Assembly: GCA_028023455.1 (NCBI GenBank)
Contig: JAQFVV010012423.1
Location: 188,001-252,000 of the forward strand
Direction: 5' to 3'
From: Epiperipatus broadwayi
Taxonomy: Eukaryota > Onychophora > Udeonychophora > Euonychophora > Peripatidae
Length of the DNA: 64,000 bases
Position numbers and translations under genes: made by a program. Below the pieces are notes generated by a model. The model saw only the letters and a list, made by a program, of their open reading frames with translations. It had not been told where the DNA came from and made no database searches. Positions 59,844-64,000 of the stretch are shown piece by piece. How positions within the stretch are numbered: the stretch's first letter is position 1; every line of letters begins with the position of its first letter.

Positions 59844-62092
59844 TGATACATACAAGCACCTGTAAATGATAATGATATTAAATTTTGTATAGATATTGCA
59901 GATTTTTATTTAGAATAATTTGCAGGTGGGATCAGATAGTCCCTAGGTTATTGACATTGTTCTAGAGCTCATTCATTATGATTGTAATGAATTTCTTTTC
60001 CCAGATCAAACCAGTAAAAGTTTGGGCAACAAGATAAAAAAAAGATAAGAATCAAAAGAGACCTAAGGCTAAAACTTAGAAGAAGTTTGAATTGTGTTTT
60101 AAAATAGATAGTCGCTGGCTTTTGATCTAGGGAATATAAATATTGCAGATTTTTTTTAAAAAGACACTCTTTAGTTTTTTTTTCTGAAAATTGTTGTGGA
60201 GACCAGAATCCAAAATGATCGAGTAAAATAATATATTTACTGGCTCTGAAGCCAGATGGCTACTCTCAATTCCTCTAAACATTCCTTTGAATAGACTTTC
60301 CAGCAACCTGCATGGAGAATATGAAGAAATTTAACCTATCTGAAAGGCCACTGAAGATTATGACGCTGTCAGATGCCCTATTCCAACCACTATCATTGAT
60401 ATATGCTTCAAGTCCACTCAAGGAGGCAGAGAGAGATGGTAATCATTTTTAAAAAGAAGCTGCGGTATGAACTTTAATCTATAAATTCTTATAACATTTT
60501 AAAAAGAACGTTCTATCTAAATTATAAAAACTCTTTCAATTTTACCCTCTTATAAAACAAAACTATCAGTCTGTGTAACTTTATCTATAATGTAAAAGAA
60601 AAAAGCTCACTTACTTTAATTTTATAAACTGCTGAAATCTTTTATGAATTAAAAGATTTCATATTTTTTTTTATACTCGTTAAATGTCCGAAATTTATTC
60701 TCTTCAATTCCTACAAACTAACGGTCGTGCCAAATTTCAGTAATTTTAATATTTTGTTTAAATGCATTTTTTTATGTTTAATATGTGATAATATGCTCAG
60801 ATTTCGAAACAATGAAACTAAGTAAGTAATTTATAAAGGAGATAATTGTAATCTTCACGTAGACATTTTAAAAGCCTTGTTTATTTTATTAAATCATTGT
60901 TTCGAAATTATAATATTGGTAATAAACGAATGCGCTAACCACTCGTTGTTATCATAGTTATATATATATTGTAAAATCGTATTTTTTAAGATTTGCTTAA
61001 CCGATCTTATATTATAACCTTTGATATTTATTAGTTGGAAGGGGATATATATATATTGTCTAGAGATGATAAAGTATATTTGCTAATGTTTGTATTAAGT
61101 CCCATCGAATATACTTTCCCTCCTTAATTAAGAATCTTTATATGCAGATTCAGGATCTTAACTAGATTATTTTTATGTAGTTTAAGCCCATTTTATTAGC
61201 ATACTTATAATGCTAATTTTAAGAACTGTTTTGAATTAGCTTGACAGATAAAAGCTATCTGTTTTAGGCGCAATTAATTATATGCATACTTATTTCTTCT
61301 TATATATATATTGCGAGCATTGCAGGTGTGTTTTTATATAGTACACTTATATGTGTTACGTTTTGCTGCCTCTGACAAGGGTTCACGGTAACAAACCGCC
61401 CCTTTTATTTAGTTCGGGTTATGGCTATCTTCATTAGAACTGGGGGCGTGAGGACCCAGATTTTTCCATAAAGCCAATCCGACTTCCTGAACTTTATGTT
61501 CATACATCAATAGCAGCAAACCGTCGGTCTCAGAACAAACCGAGCATTTGATGCTGAAACTCTTGAAGAATCACACACTCGCACTGCAAGTTTATTTCTT
61601 TAATATTTTATATAGCGCCATAGCGCATATATGTGAACCTAATGGTAACCAGTTCTTTTTCCCATAGTAATTAATCATTTAGCTTTAGACTGGAGTTTGA
61701 ATCTGCATGATTCTGAGTTTATTTAGTTGCTCATTTAATTAGTATATATAACAGCCTTTAAAACTGGCTGTACTCATCATCATCTCTACTAAAGTATCAA
61801 CTTCTAACTTAAGCAAGTCAAGTTCATAATATGAGCATATTAAGTAATTAGGCATGACCTCTATAACTCACACTCACACATGTATTGTAATATGTTTAAA
61901 AGGGAACAGATGTACTTGATAACAGTTCCAACTGTTGTAACATGCTTGCCTGTATTGAATACCTTGTGAAGATTATACAATCCCTGCCATTATGATATTT
62001 TGGGTTAGATCATTTGTTATTGTTTTAATAAATCTTTTTTTAAATATAAACTGTTGTATATCTTTCTTGCTGAGACTCTAGATCAAACCAAA
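59844..62092. other. Stretch without recognisable gene; GC-richer patches
   Basis: Mostly A/T-rich. Two patches are less so: about 60180-60450 and 61355-61600 (CAAACCGCCCC, GGGGGCGTGAGGACCC). The second resembles retroelement leader or LTR sequence in texture, but I cannot find RT, PBS or terminal repeats. Short TA tracts are near 61046-61056 and 61302-61311. Confidence 0.4.
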
Positions 62093-62149
62093 CCACAGTA
62101 TCGTATCCAATCCATAGTATTTTATCCAATCCACAGTATATTATTAAAT
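62093..62149. repeat. Three 19-bp tandem units
   Basis: CCACAGTATCGTATCCAAT, CCATAGTATTTTATCCAAT and CCACAGTATATTATTAAAT are consecutive. They lie inside an 88-codon open stretch (62054-62320) with no domain, probably fortuitous. Confidence 0.85.
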
Positions 62150-62504
62150 GTCACAGTTCATTACTCCAATTTCTTAATGAGTTTATATGCTATATGTGTA
62201 TGTCTAGTATTTAAGATTAATAGAGTGTTGAGTGTTATATATATCACTTATTTAGTAAGGTTAGTAATGACCTTAAGTCTCATGTTTCTCCCTGTTCTAT
62301 GTCGGCTCGTGGTTAAATGAGAACTGAGTGTAGCAACAGGAATGTCACTCATAAGGTGTTAAATTTTGAGTACTGGCAGATGAGTTGGAGTTTGGTCGGA
62401 TTAGAGGTCTCAACCACCTCACTACGGTCAGCTTTGGTATATTTTGCTTGGGCTCTGAATTTTGTTGCATGAGTGTACAAATCTGACTGTTACATAGGTT
62501 TTTT

Positions 62505-63000
62505 TTTTCCTCGATTATGGACGCCCTTCTGTGGGGCCTAGTTAATTTTCACGACCCTGAAAGATAGATATATGAGTACAAATTTTTGTTTTCCTGATTA
62601 TGTAATTTTTTTTTCACTGATTATGGATGCTTAAGTCAGTGGGCTTCTTCAATTGATGTTCATGTCCCTGAACTGAGTATAGGCCCTGAACATGGTCTTG
62701 AACCAGGTATAGGCCCTGAATTGAATATATGTGTGTTTTTTTTGAATATGCATTTATATTATATTTTCTCTCCAAATATGAATGCCATGCATGGACAAAC
62801 TTAGTTACACACCCTAAACAGAGTGTGTGGGTGTTGATGATATATATATATATATAAGATTTTTTTTGTGAAATATTTTTTTTAACAACATTGGCATATG
62901 TATATTTTTTCTCTTGAGTATGAACAACCAGTTAGTTAATTCACATGCCCTGAAATGATACAGGTCCTGAACTGAATACAGGCTCTGAATTGATATATGT
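62505..63000. repeat. Degenerate array of roughly 105-155-bp units
   Basis: A GATTATGGA-like start (62512, 62618, 62773, 62916) is followed each time by a pyrimidine-rich gap, a CTTAGTTA or TAGTTAATT-like block, ACGACCCTGAA or ATGTCCCTGAA or ATGCCCTGAA, and TATAGGCCCTGAA-type motifs (62682, 62707, 62961). Confidence 0.55.
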
Positions 63001-63869
63001 TGAAAAATATATGTAAATTTTTTTTTTAAATTATGGTATTGCAATGGAAGGAGTATTCTTGGCTATATACACATGAGCCATATATATATATAAATTTTAT
63101 AATTTTTTTTTGTCTATTTACTGAGACTCTGTTTACTTTAAGTAAAGAATTTTAAAAGTGTCTCTGTCTCAGATATAGCATGAATGTAGGCAGGATGTGT
63201 CAACGGGATATTAGGTGTGTCACATACATGTTAGAAATTGGAATCTTAGGTTATATATGTGGTGTTTTTCTTGCTCACTGGTGACTGGTGCCCGAGGGTG
63301 ATTTGAATAGGTTGATAGTCATCCTCATATAAATTTTGTCATCAGGGGTAGAGAAAAGGGTTTGCATAAAGGGGCTCTATCGCTTTAAAAATATTATAAA
63401 AATTTGGATTGGTTTGGAGAATGAGCAAGGAAACAAAAAAGAGGCAAGGTCAAAGTAGATTAAATAAATGGAGATATATACGTGTACTTCAGATCAAACC
63501 TGTCATAGAAAGCAAAATTTTTTTTTCATAAAAAAAATTTTTTTTAAAGTCTTTCCTTAGGAATGATCGGCTTCAGTGAAGGAAGAAAGGAGGTGCAATT
63601 GGTAATATAAATTTTTTAATTTTTTTTTTACATAAATGCTTTTACTATATACTTTTAAATTTTTTTTTATAAAATACTTGAGTATGTTAGATGTAAACAG
63701 GGCTTAAACTTGATAGTGGCAGTGGTTATTGAGATCAGTAGTAAGGATAGGTTAATAAAGGAATGCAGTGGTCTGAAAGTTAGGAATTAGAGAGAGAGAG
63801 AGCCGTCTTGGGGGAGAGTCAGTAAATAATCATTTAGAGCAGGTATTAATAATTAGTATAATTCTTAGT

Positions 63870-64000
63870 CATAACCAAAGCTGAAAGTTATTATGGACAG
63901 CCATCCAAAGAAACTCATGGGGGAAAGCCAAATTATCATGTCACCAACCTTCTGGTTACAGATGAAAGTGATGATGGAGACAGTCCAACAAGGGGGGTAC
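63870..64000 (+). other. Short stretch open in two frames at the right edge
   Basis: From 63877 one frame reads AESYYGQPSKETHGGKPNYH and then LLVTDESDDGDSPTRG; another, from ATG 63893, reads MDSHPKKLMGESQII onward. Both are open to the window end, and the composition is less AT-rich than its surroundings. This could be a host exon or the start of a retroelement ORF. It is too short to decide and no domain is recognised. Confidence 0.25.

Noticed and set aside
1-64000. CRISPR arrays, bacterial operons, rRNA genes
   Set aside because: No regularly spaced identical repeats with unique spacers, no ribosome-binding-site and operon pattern, and no rRNA-like sequence; the window is eukaryotic.

Overview
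The window reads as repeat-rich, very AT-rich animal DNA with no intact host gene that I can support. The mix of elements suggests an invertebrate metazoan: long (TA)n tracts, a long CCHC/APE non-LTR retrotransposon lineage, GIY-YIG Penelope-like elements, tRNA-Gly-derived SINEs, hAT elements, and a retrocopied thrombospondin close to animal thrombospondins. A mollusc or other lophotrochozoan is my inference, not something the sequence proves. No prokaryotic operons, rRNA, CRISPR arrays or clear functional tRNA genes are seen.

Layout. 0-7 kb: AT-rich DNA with a coiled-coil ORF fragment at the left edge, an inverted repeat (278-1020) and a perfect 64-bp tandem duplication. 7.2-14.35 kb: a nearly complete but decayed non-LTR retrotransposon on the + strand (LINE-A: ORF1 with zinc knuckles, ORF2 with APE endonuclease, RT and C-terminal zinc finger). 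14.7-15.5 kb: a diverged 0.4-kb tandem duplication. 16.48-17.41 kb: a non-autonomous hAT element with a perfect 8-bp target duplication. 18.3-21.1 kb: a second, 5'-truncated LINE of the same lineage on the - strand (LINE-B). 23.04-23.55 kb: a foldback whose two arms each carry a hammerhead-ribozyme-like core. 26.8-28.6 kb: promoter-like and tRNA-like patches. 29.1-29.5 kb: an RTE-like LINE tail. 30.5-31.8 kb: a decayed Penelope-like element (PLE-2). 36.7-41.0 kb: a young, nearly intact PLE (PLE-1) preceded by a 0.36-kb direct pseudo-LTR and a 1.15-kb inverted copy of its 3' end. 46.0-48.9 kb: SINEs and an intronless thrombospondin retrocopy. 53.2, 57.7 and 58.3 kb: more SINEs. 56.15-57.32 kb: a head-to-head inverted pair of PLE 3' ends (PLE-3). 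58.97-59.50 kb: a second hAT element with a perfect 8-bp target duplication. 59.7-63.0 kb: small degenerate tandem arrays. The right edge has a short doubly open stretch.

How the parts relate. Nearly everything recognisable is mobile DNA or its by-product. LINE machinery is the likely source of the SINE insertions (15-16 bp target duplications, A-rich tails) and of the thrombospondin retrocopy. Two of the three PLE loci carry large inverted copies of PLE 3' sequence, and the third has only a small hairpin upstream. The hammerhead foldback is the most unusual item: the right-arm ribozyme keeps all the core residues I can check, while the left-arm one has lost G12.
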